In this document: piece after piece, positions 26,370 through 34,739 of the stretch
Numbering within the stretch: the first letter of the stretch is position 1
How the letters are laid out: each line of letters starts with the position of its first letter
NCBI GenBank assembly: GCA_021773015.1
Contig: JAJFKW010000001.1
Location: forward strand, 3,393,305 to 3,457,304
DNA from: Woeseia sp.
Lineage (GTDB): Bacteria; Pseudomonadota; Gammaproteobacteria; Steroidobacterales; Woeseiaceae
DNA: 64,000 nt
Direction of reading: 5' to 3'
Position numbers and translations under genes: made by a program
The notes under the pieces: model-generated
What the model was told of the DNA's origin: nothing
Seen by the model: the letters and a program-made list of their open reading frames with translations, nothing else
Database searches by the model: none

Positions 26370-26781
26370 TGATGGCGGGTGTCCATCGTTGCTCCCTACG
26401 AGCGATGCGGGATTGCGTATTTTCGTTATCGTAGTCCATTGGCGATTGAGCGCTAAGATGCTTGAGTTTGGCTACCAGTGTGCGCGTATTGATGATGCCC
26501 CATGCGCCAGAGTCGGTCGCAATATATGCTCCGATGTATACGCCGCATTCCTTGCACAGCAAAAAGTCCGCCGTCCCCAAGCCAAATCGATAACGCTGCA
26601 AGTTTTCGTTACACAGCGCCGTAAATCTTAGTGCGCCGCGCGGATCTGAAGTACTTAATGCGCAGTGTGCCAGGCAAAAACTGCATTGGCACGCACGTAT
26701 CGACCAGTCATCCGGCGCAAGCTCAGTATTGAACGAATAAGCGATGGCACCGCAATGGCAGCTTCCCTTGTAGTTACGCAC
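26353..26781 (-). CDS. GFA / CENP-V family zinc-binding protein
   Basis: A 142-residue protein of the glutathione-dependent formaldehyde-activating (GFA/CENP-V) fold. It binds structural zinc through CHCG near residue 8, RACQCSFCLAHCA at about 30-42 and LCKECGV at about 76-80. GFA proteins act on S-hydroxymethyl-glutathione or simply carry the zinc fold; activity is uncertain. The ATG at 26781 overlaps the end of the ceramidase-like gene by 8 bp, so they are translationally coupled. The 3' end overlaps the TPMT-like gene on the other strand. Confidence 0.93.
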   Translation of the reverse strand: MRNYKGSCHCGAIAYSFNTELAPDDWSIRACQCSFCLAHCALSTSDPRGALRFTALCNENLQRYRFGLGTADFLLCKECGVYIGAYIATDSGAWGIINTRTLVAKLKHLSAQSPMDYDNENTQSRIARREQRWTPAIITDQA

Positions 26782-27541
26782 TTTGATGTAATCCGTGGTT
26801 GTGTGTCCTGCGTCTTAGGTAAGCAAGATAAACAAGCGGCGCAATACCAGCGAAAATGTGCTTTAGCGTATGCCCACTTAGCAACGCATGAAAATCGAAA
26901 ATTGATGCATCGAGCTGTTCGAAAATCTTCGACGCTGCATACAAGACCAGCATGCTCCAATACACACGTCCGGAACCAATTTTCGGTTCGTAAAGCACCA
27001 GAATCATTGGTATCAACAGGAGTGGCAAAAATTGCACCAGTGCATACGGCCTTAGATCACCTGCCCCCTGCGTTTCTGTATATTGCCAGTAAAAAACCGA
27101 CGCAGCGCCAACCGCAAGTAGAGGTATCAGCATTCTTCGTGCGCCTCGGTCGCATACGTGCTCCCCCATAACAATTGCGAATAGCGCCATAAATGCGATC
27201 GTCATTGGCAAGCGATCCCAGACCAGCGTCTCGTTTGCGGGTACCAGATGGTACCAAGCCGAGCCAATGCCTGTTGCGGTAACCCCCATGAAAAAAACTA
27301 AGTAAGCCGGATACAGAGAATCTATTAGTCCGGCGCGCGTTCTCCTGCGTAAGAAATACAGTCCTGCCAGGCCACCAACCAAAAACGGCAGATTGCTAAT
27401 CGTATTCCAAAAGTTATCGACAGCCAGTAAGCGACGGCCATCGGCGAACAGATGATAGGTTGGATCCTGCGAAATCGGGTCAACCAGGAAGGCGGACAGC
27501 ACAATGAGGACAGCGAAAAAAATGAGCAATTTCGTTTTCAT
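26774..27541 (-). CDS. Ceramidase-like (alkaline ceramidase/CREST) membrane hydrolase
   Basis: A 255-residue seven-helix membrane protein of the alkaline-ceramidase/CREST superfamily. The metal and catalytic residues of this group are visible: GSAWYHLVP near 96-103 (Ser and His), LVWDRLP near 110 (Asp) and the C-terminal FHALLSGHTLKH at about 218-229 (two His). Eukaryotic members hydrolyse ceramide; bacterial members often have unknown lipid substrates. It is cotranscribed with the GFA gene downstream (8-bp overlap). The first helix (MKTKLLIFFAVLIVLSAFL) could also act as a signal anchor. Confidence 0.88.
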   Translation of the reverse strand: MKTKLLIFFAVLIVLSAFLVDPISQDPTYHLFADGRRLLAVDNFWNTISNLPFLVGGLAGLYFLRRRTRAGLIDSLYPAYLVFFMGVTATGIGSAWYHLVPANETLVWDRLPMTIAFMALFAIVMGEHVCDRGARRMLIPLLAVGAASVFYWQYTETQGAGDLRPYALVQFLPLLLIPMILVLYEPKIGSGRVYWSMLVLYAASKIFEQLDASIFDFHALLSGHTLKHIFAGIAPLVYLAYLRRRTHNHGLHQSA

Positions 27542-27598
27542 ATTGAGATGCAGTTAGCGGTATTCGCTATTACAGATTATTCGTCGCGTCGCTATTGG

Positions 27599-27826
27599 TC
27601 AAAACAGTGCACGAACCAGTAACAAAAATCCAAATGCGATCAGCGGTATTCCAAGCGGTGCGCCGACAATGCTGATAGCGATGGTCGAACCGACAAGCAT
27701 TAGTAGCAATCCGAGGATGGCGCAGACGATTCGACCCGTTAGCCCCAATACGAAAGAGAGTAGTCGCCATATTGCGTAGACAGGCCACAGTAGCAACGGA
27801 ATCGATTTCTGGCGGGCGTCATTCAT
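27599..27826 (-). CDS. Small membrane protein, unknown function
   Basis: A 75-residue protein with two strongly hydrophobic segments (LLSFVLGLTGRIVCAILGLLLMLV and SIVGAPLGIPLIAFGFLLLV) and a short basic N-terminus. I recognise no family. The start at 27826 overlaps the end of the upstream membrane-protein gene by 8 bp, a sign of coupling. A longer frame to 27895 would overlap that gene more and adds no membrane features. It is the second gene of a two-gene minus-strand unit. Confidence 0.75.
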   Translation of the reverse strand: MNDARQKSIPLLLWPVYAIWRLLSFVLGLTGRIVCAILGLLLMLVGSTIAISIVGAPLGIPLIAFGFLLLVRALF

Positions 27827-28247
27827 CGGTTGCTGACACAGACCCTCGTCTAGCTGCCGCAGTCGCACGCACCGCCAGCCACGGCGCTGAGACAATTAAC
27901 GCAATGCCGAGCAAGGCGACCCAAAACGGATGTGGGATCTCCAGTAGCGTAGTGATTGCGGCGATCAAAATGAATGCAGAAACGATGGAGGCAACGATAA
28001 AATCGTGCTCCCGTGCAATGAGTGCAGCGACGATGCCGCCGCCAAATGCACCAACGAACCATGAAAGCGGTGGGAATATAAGCGCGCCAATCGGTAGCGA
28101 ATCGATGGCAGCCTTTATTTGCTCAGGATCGGTGCTCGCCGTCATGGGGACAGTGGGAAATATTTTGTGTCCAATGATAATCACCGCGAACACTAACGCC
28201 ACTGCGATGACAACTCCGGAAACAATTGCAATGATAAATCGCGCCAT
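27819..28247 (-). CDS. Four-helix membrane protein, unknown function
   Basis: A 142-residue integral membrane protein with four predicted helices: a signal-anchor-like FIIAIVSGVVIAVALVFAVI, LIFPPLSWFVGAFGGGIVAALI, FIVASIVSAFILIAAITTLL and PFWVALLGIALIVSAPWLAV. A short loop after helix 1 contains STDPEQIKAAIDSLP, which probably lies in the periplasm. No catalytic motif is visible. It is coupled with the 75-residue membrane protein downstream, and the two may form a complex. Confidence 0.85.
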   Translation of the reverse strand: MARFIIAIVSGVVIAVALVFAVIIIGHKIFPTVPMTASTDPEQIKAAIDSLPIGALIFPPLSWFVGAFGGGIVAALIAREHDFIVASIVSAFILIAAITTLLEIPHPFWVALLGIALIVSAPWLAVRATAAARRGSVSATDE

Positions 28248-28482
28248 TTGGACATCTCACTACAGCATAGTTGTCGGCTATTTGACGGTGTATTCTACGC
28301 AAAGTTGCGTAGGAATGGCCGCAATTGGCCACCGCTGACCTATCTGGCATCGAAAATCTATGTCGAGTCTTGCTGCTGCCCGGCCAGATTTCGCGCCGCC
28401 GCCGAGCCTGCATGTGAAAAACGTCAGTTAATATAGCGAAAATCGGCGATAATGCGCCCCTTCTATTGCAACGGAGCAAATG

Positions 28483-28764
28483 ATGGCAACAGCAAATGCG
28501 AGGCACATATTGGTAGATTCCGAGGATCAATGTCAGGCGCTAAAGGACGAAATTGAAGGTGGTGCGGATTTTGCCGCGTTAGCGAAACAACATTCATCCT
28601 GTCCGTCTGGCCAATCGGGCGGCGATCTCGGAGAATTCGGACCCGGCATGATGGTACCGGAATTTGACAAGGTGGTATTCAGCGCCGACGTCAATACAGT
28701 TCAGGGACCTGTGCAAACTCAGTTCGGCTATCATTTGCTTGAGGTCACAAGTAGAACCGACTAG
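28483..28764 (+). CDS. Parvulin-type peptidyl-prolyl isomerase (PpiC-like)
   Basis: A 93-residue single-domain parvulin. The rotamase signature is present: ARHILVD at the start, DFAALAKQHSSCPSG, GGDLGEFGPGMMVPEFDKVVF and TQFGYHLLEV at the end. It lacks a signal peptide and so is cytoplasmic, like E. coli PpiC (Par10). Two adjacent ATGs exist; the second (28483) gives the better spacing to GGAG. The gene is monocistronic, 56 bp upstream of the acyltransferase gene. Confidence 0.95.
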   Translation: MATANARHILVDSEDQCQALKDEIEGGADFAALAKQHSSCPSGQSGGDLGEFGPGMMVPEFDKVVFSADVNTVQGPVQTQFGYHLLEVTSRTD

Positions 28765-28820
28765 TTGGCGAACGCAGCTCCGTTCGGTGTCTCCTATCTC
28801 AATGTCAGTGCGCTAAGTTT

Positions 28821-29723
28821 TTGAAAAACTTCTTGCTAAACGCGCAGGCGGTAATCGTCTTCGCTGGGTGCACCGTCAATACCATTGTTGGCGTGGTACC
28901 CATCGTCATATTGGCTATAGTGAAGCTGCTGCTGCCAATAAACAGTGTGCAGACCGTAATCGCGCGATGGATCATGCGTATTGGCGAGTGGTGGATATCC
29001 GGAAATGCGATCATATTTGGTATCGTAAATTCAACAGTCTGGGACGTTCGAGGGCTGGCGGGTCTGTCGAATGAGCGTTGGTATCTGGTGATCGCAAATC
29101 ATCAGACATGGGTCGATATCATCGCTCTGCAAACGATATTGAATCGCCGCATACCGTTTCTAAAGTTTTTTATCAAACATGAATTAATTTGGTTTCCTTT
29201 TCTTGGTGTGGCGTGGTGGGCGATGGACATGCCGTTCATGAAGCGCTACTCGAAGTCCTATCTTGCCAAGCACCCAGATAAGAAAGGCCAAGATCTGAAA
29301 GCGACACGTGCTGCTTGCCAAAAATTTCGTGCGACACCGACGACGGTAATCAACTTCATCGAGGGAACACGCTTTTCAGAGCAGAAGCGACTTCGTCGCG
29401 CGTCGAAGTTCAAATACCTACTGCCGCCACGTGCGGGGGGTATCGCGCTGTCGTTGTCCTCGATGGGCGATATGTTTGATGCAATTCTCGATATCACCAT
29501 CGCCTATCCGGGCGGCAATCCACCGAAATTCTGGCAGATGTGTCGAGGAGAGTTTCGCCGTGTGGTTATCGACGTTAGACAACGTCCGATTGAAGAGTGG
29601 ATGCTGGCAGGAGATTATGCCGGCGACCGAGAATTTCGCGCGCACTTCCATCAATGGCTTACCTCAATTTGGGTGGAAAAGGACGCGCACATCGGGAGCC
29701 TGCTAGCAGATTCGGCTGACTAG
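28821..29723 (+). CDS. 1-acylglycerol-3-phosphate-type acyltransferase (YihG-like)
   Basis: A 300-residue LPLAT-superfamily acyltransferase. The HX4D catalytic motif is His94-Asp99 in ANHQTWVD. The second motif includes FLKFF and the third is NFIEGTRFS, matching the E. coli YihG/PlsC-type group. An N-terminal hydrophobic segment (VIVFAGCTVNTIVGVVPIVILAIV) anchors it in the inner membrane, so phospholipid remodelling is likely. The only usable start in frame is TTG at 28821 with no clear ribosome binding site, so the exact start is uncertain. Confidence 0.93.
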   Translation: MKNFLLNAQAVIVFAGCTVNTIVGVVPIVILAIVKLLLPINSVQTVIARWIMRIGEWWISGNAIIFGIVNSTVWDVRGLAGLSNERWYLVIANHQTWVDIIALQTILNRRIPFLKFFIKHELIWFPFLGVAWWAMDMPFMKRYSKSYLAKHPDKKGQDLKATRAACQKFRATPTTVINFIEGTRFSEQKRLRRASKFKYLLPPRAGGIALSLSSMGDMFDAILDITIAYPGGNPPKFWQMCRGEFRRVVIDVRQRPIEEWMLAGDYAGDREFRAHFHQWLTSIWVEKDAHIGSLLADSAD

Positions 29724-29798
29724 TTGAGCGGAAGCGATTTTTGATCGAGAAACCGGCAATGGGATCGCGTACACTGCAACTGGACTCACTATTTATTA

Positions 29799-30176
29799 AT
29801 GACGATGCTTGCAAGTAGACACTACGATACGGTTGCATTCGATGTTCGAGATGACACGAGCATGCTATTTTTTGCTCGAACGACAGCCTCGGGAGATATC
29901 GAAGAGTATTTGCTGATCATGCGGGCGGAAGGCGACGATGTAGATACTGGCGTTTATCTGGAGATAAACGAACAGCTACTGGCAGGTCACGACTTAATGC
30001 ACGAGGTGCGCCTGACCGGAAATATCGTCACCTTAGTATTGCACGAGGCGTCCGAAGCTCTTGGTGGCGCTGCAGAAGTCGTCCTAACGTTCGATGACTC
30101 CGAAGAAAACAGAACAAGTATGGAGGCCGGCGCGTTTCGAGTGCTTGGCGATCTGCTTGCTGGCGGAAATGCTTGA
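29799..30176 (+). CDS. Hypothetical protein, possible Imm10-like fold
   Basis: A 125-residue acidic cytoplasmic protein. Segments such as EYLLIMRAEG, TGVYLEINEQ, VRLTGNIVTLVLH and VLTFDDSEEN give an all-beta pattern that loosely resembles the Imm10 family of small proteins. That is a weak impression from memory, and no toxin gene is nearby. It is the first of three tightly spaced plus-strand genes and overlaps the zinc-ribbon gene by 8 bp. ATGs at 29799 and 29805 are both possible starts. Confidence 0.75.
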   Translation: MTMLASRHYDTVAFDVRDDTSMLFFARTTASGDIEEYLLIMRAEGDDVDTGVYLEINEQLLAGHDLMHEVRLTGNIVTLVLHEASEALGGAAEVVLTFDDSEENRTSMEAGAFRVLGDLLAGGNA

Positions 30177-30396
30177 ACTGCGGCCAAACTGCGAGCATTG
30201 CGATCAAGACTTGCCGGCAGATTCTTCGCTGGCAATGATTTGCACGTTCGAGTGCACTTTCTGTCAAAATTGCGTGGACGTGCACTATCAAGGCGTCTGT
30301 CCCAACTGCGGCGGCAATTTTGAGAAACGACCGATACGCCCGCCATCCTTATTGTCGAAATACCCAGCGTCTAGCGAACGTCGACTTCGTGACTGA
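30169..30396 (+). CDS. Small zinc-ribbon protein (DUF1272-like)
   Basis: A 75-residue protein with the DUF1272 layout: LELRPNCEHCDQDLP at the start, then CTFECTFCQNCV and VCPNCGGNF. The cysteine pairs and clusters should bind zinc. The function is unknown and the family is widespread in proteobacteria. The start overlaps the previous gene by 8 bp; the longer frame beginning at 30094 lies fully inside that gene and is rejected. It ends 3 bp before the GIY-YIG gene start. Confidence 0.9.
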   Translation: MLELRPNCEHCDQDLPADSSLAMICTFECTFCQNCVDVHYQGVCPNCGGNFEKRPIRPPSLLSKYPASSERRLRD

Positions 30397-30399
30397 GAT

Positions 30400-30696
30400 T
30401 TGCGCTTGACGTCTTGGAGTGTCTACATAGTTCGTTGCAGTGACGACAGCTTGTACACCGGAATTTCAACGGATGTCGTTAGGCGATTTGTTCAACACGA
30501 CGGCCACGCAGCTGGCGCAAAATATTTCCGAGGTAGAACGCCGACCGAGCTTGTTTTGAATCGCGAAATTGGCAGCCGAAGCCTGGCAACGAAAGTAGAA
30601 CTCAAAATCAAAAAGTTGCGCCGCGAGAAAAAAATGCAGCTTTGTAGCAATCCGGACGCGTTGCAACAGCTTGTCGACGAGTGCACGAATGCCTGA
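30400..30696 (+). CDS. GIY-YIG nuclease superfamily protein (UPF0213/YhbQ-like)
   Basis: A 98-residue single-domain GIY-YIG protein. The motif is present as VYIVRC and LYTGIS, then VVRRFVQHD with the catalytic Arg, AKYFRGRTP, and the family-typical KVELKIKKLRREKK. It resembles UPF0213 proteins, whose DNA substrate is poorly known. The start is TTG at 30400 (a second TTG is at 30406), three bases after the DUF1272 stop, with no good ribosome binding site, so translation may be coupled. It is convergent with the MBL-fold gene. Confidence 0.92.
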   Translation: MRLTSWSVYIVRCSDDSLYTGISTDVVRRFVQHDGHAAGAKYFRGRTPTELVLNREIGSRSLATKVELKIKKLRREKKMQLCSNPDALQQLVDECTNA

Positions 30697-30783
30697 GTTT
30701 ATGCGCTTCGCCATCTTTTGTCGTATTGGCCCACGCCGGTAAATTAGAACTTCGGCTGTACCATTAGTCGCCGTTTAGCGTAC

Positions 30784-31815
30784 CTAGTAAATGGTGACGC
30801 GCTGACCGAATGGGAGTCGTTGAATTTGCACCTGCGGCTCCGCGAACACGGCAATTTCATTGAGCCAGTCCGCAGTTTTTACGACATCGTCTATGATGGC
30901 CGGAAATGTCTCAATTTCGCCAAACGGTGCCGTAAAATCGTCGTAATGAATGGGAAACACACGCGTCGCTGCGGTGGCGGTGACGGTTTCGGCCCAATAC
31001 TGCCTGGCGTATTCTTCACCGAGGCCCGACAGGCCGCCAACGCCAAGTAGGACGACGTCCGCGGATACGCCGTCTAGTCGTTTCGGGATGAATCCGGCGC
31101 TTCCCTGAATCAGTGCTGTTCCTCGTGGGTGGGTAATCAATATTGAATAGGTCTCACCTTCTTTCCAGTCGCTTACCCTTGCCGGTTGCAACAGCGGTCG
31201 TCGAATTTCGCCGGGAAACCATGGCCGAGTGCCATCTGCGACAGGTGCGTGTTCGGATACCAGTAGGGTGATTGTAAAATTGCCGAATGTTCTAGATTCG
31301 CCGTCGGCCAGTATTTGATACTGATTAACCGGAAGGTTGGCGCCTCGCGCAATATTTGCAGTCGATTCTGAGCCAAGTACGACGGCGCTAGATCGATTGG
31401 CAACTATGCCGACGTCCATTGCGTGATCAAAATGCGAATGTACCGGCACGACTGCAGCGAGGCGGTTGATGCGAAACTCCGCCATCGCATAATTTACATT
31501 TGCGATATCGGTGCGAACTTCGTTAACTAAAAAGTCGACGGGCCCAAATCGGGTGAAGAAACCGTCGATCAGAACTTGCGTCTCGCTGTCGTCAAAAAGC
31601 AAGGTTGTAACGCCCAGCCATGTAACAGTGACGCCTTCAATAGTCTCCGTAGAAGCGCTCGCTATCGGCCAATCCAACGCCGCCAGATCGGGTCGATCAC
31701 GCCACATCCAATAGATTATTGCGATTGCAACAGTGCAAAGAACAATACTGGCAACGGCGGAGATCTTTAGCCATCGCCATGCACCTCTGAGTGCGCTGCC
31801 AATGGTGATCGCCAT
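30784..31815 (-). CDS. Membrane-anchored MBL-fold metallohydrolase
   Basis: A 343-residue metallo-beta-lactamase-fold protein. An N-terminal anchor (AVASIVLCTVAIAIIYWMW) precedes the domain. The metal motif HSHFDH is at residues 126-131, with a further His in SEHAPV near 193 and one in FPIHYDDF near 296. It is related to UlaG/RomA-type or NAPE-PLD-like hydrolases acting on phosphoesters or lactones. Its ATG at 31815 is directly adjacent to the DUF819 stop, so the two are cotranscribed. The substrate is unknown. Confidence 0.92.
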   Translation of the reverse strand: MAITIGSALRGAWRWLKISAVASIVLCTVAIAIIYWMWRDRPDLAALDWPIASASTETIEGVTVTWLGVTTLLFDDSETQVLIDGFFTRFGPVDFLVNEVRTDIANVNYAMAEFRINRLAAVVPVHSHFDHAMDVGIVANRSSAVVLGSESTANIARGANLPVNQYQILADGESRTFGNFTITLLVSEHAPVADGTRPWFPGEIRRPLLQPARVSDWKEGETYSILITHPRGTALIQGSAGFIPKRLDGVSADVVLLGVGGLSGLGEEYARQYWAETVTATAATRVFPIHYDDFTAPFGEIETFPAIIDDVVKTADWLNEIAVFAEPQVQIQRLPFGQRVTIY

Positions 31816-33027
31816 TTATTGGCCGGCCGCGAACCGAGCGAGATAGCCCGCGATAGGTGCGAGGTAATTGCCCATCGCATAGCCCAGGAGTGCCATTAGT
31901 ACCGATACCGGAACCAGACTGGGTCTATGAAACGCCGCAACAATCGGTGCGGAAGCGGCAGCGCCAATGTTGGCCGCGGAGGCGATAGCAGCGCTATGCA
32001 CATCTACCTTAAATATTTTGGCGCCAAGAACACAGAACGCACCATGAATAAATATCCAGATGAAGGCCCCAAGCAAAAAAGCCGGCGCCTGAGCGAATCC
32101 GGACAGCGAGGCACGCGCTCCCATTCCTGCTACAAAAATGTAAATCAGCGAGGTTCCCAATGCGGTTGCATTCGGCAACTTGCCGACGCGTGTAACTGAC
32201 AATATGAGCGCGACGGTCGTAATTAGCAGTATTCGGATAGTCGACTGGGAAAACACTTCGTTGATCCAATTTGGTGCGTTAGTCATGGCTGCGTGTATAT
32301 TCTCTGCCGCCGCAGTGCCGGCCCAGGTCACGAATACCGCAACGCCGATTAAATAGATGTAGTCACGCATTTCTGGAATACGCTCTTTCTCGACAGAAAC
32401 CTCAGCCGCAGCGTCCATCAGCGCCAATCGATCTTCTGACACGCCCGTCCATTTATTGAATTTCGCCGAAAAATTCTTGGAGGTAAGAAGAATGGGCAAC
32501 CAGATCAAATAGATGACATTGTCAGCAATGACCGCGAGTCCGAACATGTCGGGTGGCGTGTCCAGTATTTCGGCGGTCGCAGCCATATTGCCTGTGCCGC
32601 CGATCCAGCTGCCAGCCAAAGTCCCGAATCCTTTCCATGCATCCGGCGAGAGCCACCGATGAACCACAACATAGGCGACTACAGCACCTGCAATTACGCC
32701 GGCGGTTCCCATCAACATAACGAGAACGCCTTTGCCCATGACTTTAACTGCGGCTGGTACATTGACCTTGATTAGCATCAATACGATGAACGCAGGCAAT
32801 ACGTAGGCGCTCAGTCCGCCATAAATTGGTGGCGAATAGGTCTCCGTCGCGGCTGGAATGACCCCGGTGTTACTGAGAATTAGCGGTGTTGCGTATATGA
32901 AGAGCAAGGGCGGAACATAGTCAAACAGCCGCCACTCAGTTAGCTGTTGCACACAGAACCAAAACGCTGCGACGGCACAAAGGACAGCGAGAATTCCAAC
33001 TTGCGAGCTGATAATGGCATCCGGCAT
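31816..33027 (-). CDS. DUF819 family integral membrane protein
   Basis: A 403-residue protein with about ten to eleven predicted helices, matching the DUF819 (YjcL-like) family. Visible family features are LIFIYATPLILSNTGVIP near 40-60, GSWIGGTGNMAATAEIL near 142 and IASAANIGAAASAPIVAAF near 362. Members are thought to be transporters, but I know of no proven substrate. It is cotranscribed with the downstream MBL-fold hydrolase (no gap) and lies 57 bp after the NERD gene, so it may move a product of that enzyme. That last link is inference. Confidence 0.9.
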   Translation of the reverse strand: MPDAIISSQVGILAVLCAVAAFWFCVQQLTEWRLFDYVPPLLFIYATPLILSNTGVIPAATETYSPPIYGGLSAYVLPAFIVLMLIKVNVPAAVKVMGKGVLVMLMGTAGVIAGAVVAYVVVHRWLSPDAWKGFGTLAGSWIGGTGNMAATAEILDTPPDMFGLAVIADNVIYLIWLPILLTSKNFSAKFNKWTGVSEDRLALMDAAAEVSVEKERIPEMRDYIYLIGVAVFVTWAGTAAAENIHAAMTNAPNWINEVFSQSTIRILLITTVALILSVTRVGKLPNATALGTSLIYIFVAGMGARASLSGFAQAPAFLLGAFIWIFIHGAFCVLGAKIFKVDVHSAAIASAANIGAAASAPIVAAFHRPSLVPVSVLMALLGYAMGNYLAPIAGYLARFAAGQ

Positions 33028-33084
33028 AAGTTTGCTACCGCGTATTAAGAATTGCGGGCCATTATATCGAACGGAGCAAAAGAG

Positions 33085-33807
33085 TCAGGAAAAACTGAGT
33101 TGGGCGCCGAAGTCCTTACGCGATGCATCATCGGTCAGCACCGCGGCCCGCACGCTCATCCAGATTGCGTCCCAATCGGTGATTTTGCACGGTCCGAATA
33201 CGAACTTCGCGATATAGCTGTCGAGATCACGTACATGGATGACGTTCTTATCCAGCTGCGACGTGAACTGCACGTCACCCGTGAATACCACTAAATTGGC
33301 CACCGGGGCTTCCGGAATCAATTTGCTCAGCGCGCGGGTTCGGCCTTCGTTTTGAATTAGCGGATTAAGGAATTTTTGTCTCCGAATGCCATCCACATTG
33401 GTCCATTGCGGGTCGTCGGCGCCACCAAATACGATGCCATTGTAGTGCTTTGTCTGAACGCAGAGAATTCCGCCGGCCGTCAATATGGCGTGATCTATGC
33501 GCGTCAGACCACCATAAACGCCAGGAATAATGATGTCGTCAAGCACGTCTTTGCTGCGACGGGAGAGTATCTTCTTAATGCGCCGCGTTCCGATTTTCAC
33601 CGTCAGCAGGCGCACCATGTGTGCAATGGTCGATCGAAAGACAAGCGCAAATAGCAAGGTGCCGGCAATAGCAAAAATAGCAGCGGCGAATCCGCTAATA
33701 CTGAGACTGGAAACGACAGCAGTCGATTGTTCGTCTACCGCAGTTGCGCGGCTCGCGGCGCAAAGGGTGCAAAGTGAAACGGTTAGGAGCTTTAGGCGAC
33801 GCAACAT
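33085..33807 (-). CDS. Membrane-anchored NERD (nuclease-related) domain protein
   Basis: A 240-residue protein. The N-terminus has a short signal-like segment (MLRRLKLLTVSLCTLCAASRATA) and a helix (SISGFAAAIFAIAGTLLFALVF). The NERD domain starts around 85 with DDIIIPGVYGG, followed by IDHAILTAGGILCVQTKHYNG, in which D and the QTK replace the canonical catalytic D...E.K. The usual Glu of ExK reads Gln here, so nuclease activity is doubtful. The ATG at 33807 is preferred over a TTG at 33873, with modest support. It is the first gene of the NERD-DUF819-MBL unit. Confidence 0.8.
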   Translation of the reverse strand: MLRRLKLLTVSLCTLCAASRATAVDEQSTAVVSSLSISGFAAAIFAIAGTLLFALVFRSTIAHMVRLLTVKIGTRRIKKILSRRSKDVLDDIIIPGVYGGLTRIDHAILTAGGILCVQTKHYNGIVFGGADDPQWTNVDGIRRQKFLNPLIQNEGRTRALSKLIPEAPVANLVVFTGDVQFTSQLDKNVIHVRDLDSYIAKFVFGPCKITDWDAIWMSVRAAVLTDDASRKDFGAQLSFS

Positions 33808-33920
33808 AATTGCAGCGTAAGCGAAGCTCACGATTGCGCGTTGAAATGCGTCACGGTTTGGCCGCCCCCGCAAATTCCGGCTTCGGAAATGTGAATTAGC
33901 GCATAAATTTGAACCTGCGT

Positions 33921-34721
33921 TTAAGCGTGGGCCGGCGATACGAGGTAATGTCCGTCAACTTCAGTCAGGCGAACATTAGTGGCATAGGTATGCGAGAGGT
34001 TTTGCTCGGTCAGAACATCGCTTTTATTACCATCGGCGACAATTTCTCCTGCACGGATCAAGATGACACGCTGAATTTCCGGAGGAATGTCGCCTAGCTG
34101 ATGGGTCACCATGACCACTGTTTTGCCCGAATCTATCAACCTTCGTAGTCGTGACAGAAGATCGAAACTCGAGGTTAGGTCCAGGCCCGCAGTTGGCTCG
34201 TCCAGAATCAGTGTATCTGGCTCGTGCGCGAGTGCTCTGGCGATGAGGCAACGGCGTTGTTGTCCAGTGGACATATCACCGAGTCGCCGATCTGCTAGAT
34301 GAGTTATCGACAATTCGTGCATTGCGCGCAATGCCGCTTTTCGGTGCGATGTTTCGATCAGCCGCGAGATTCGCCCATGGATGCCGACACTGCTGAAAAA
34401 TCCAGAGAGAACAACCTCGATTCCGGTATTGTGCTTGGCATAGCGCATTTGCAATTCGTTAGAAACGATACCGATTTTGCGCCGTAAGTCCCAAACATTC
34501 CAATTATCTCTCCCGAGGATTTTCACCCACGTGCGATCTTTTACAACAGGATATATTTCGCGGTTTAGTACGCGTAACAGCGTCGTTTTTCCGCATCCAT
34601 TGGGGCCTAGAATCGCAACTTGCTGCCGTTGCGATATTTGCAAAGACAAGTTGAGAAATACGCGCGTGTCACCGCGATAAATCGTCGCGTCTCGAATATC
34701 GACAAGTGGGTGGTCAGTCAT
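33921..34721 (-). CDS. Stand-alone ABC transporter ATP-binding protein
   Basis: A 266-residue ABC ATPase. Walker A is GPNGCGKTT near 40, the signature is MSTGQQRR near 150, Walker B is TLILDEPT near 172 and the switch His is in VTHQL near 205. No permease is encoded nearby, although the MATE and unknown membrane genes lie upstream on the same strand. It resembles YlmA/PhnL-type or molybdate-type single ATPases. ATG 34721 follows a GAG motif; a TTG four codons earlier is possible. It begins 18 bp after the end of the upstream gene, suggesting one transcript. Confidence 0.92.
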   Translation of the reverse strand: MTDHPLVDIRDATIYRGDTRVFLNLSLQISQRQQVAILGPNGCGKTTLLRVLNREIYPVVKDRTWVKILGRDNWNVWDLRRKIGIVSNELQMRYAKHNTGIEVVLSGFFSSVGIHGRISRLIETSHRKAALRAMHELSITHLADRRLGDMSTGQQRRCLIARALAHEPDTLILDEPTAGLDLTSSFDLLSRLRRLIDSGKTVVMVTHQLGDIPPEIQRVILIRAGEIVADGNKSDVLTEQNLSHTYATNVRLTEVDGHYLVSPAHA

Positions 34722-34739
34722 CGTCGCGCTCAATAGCTA

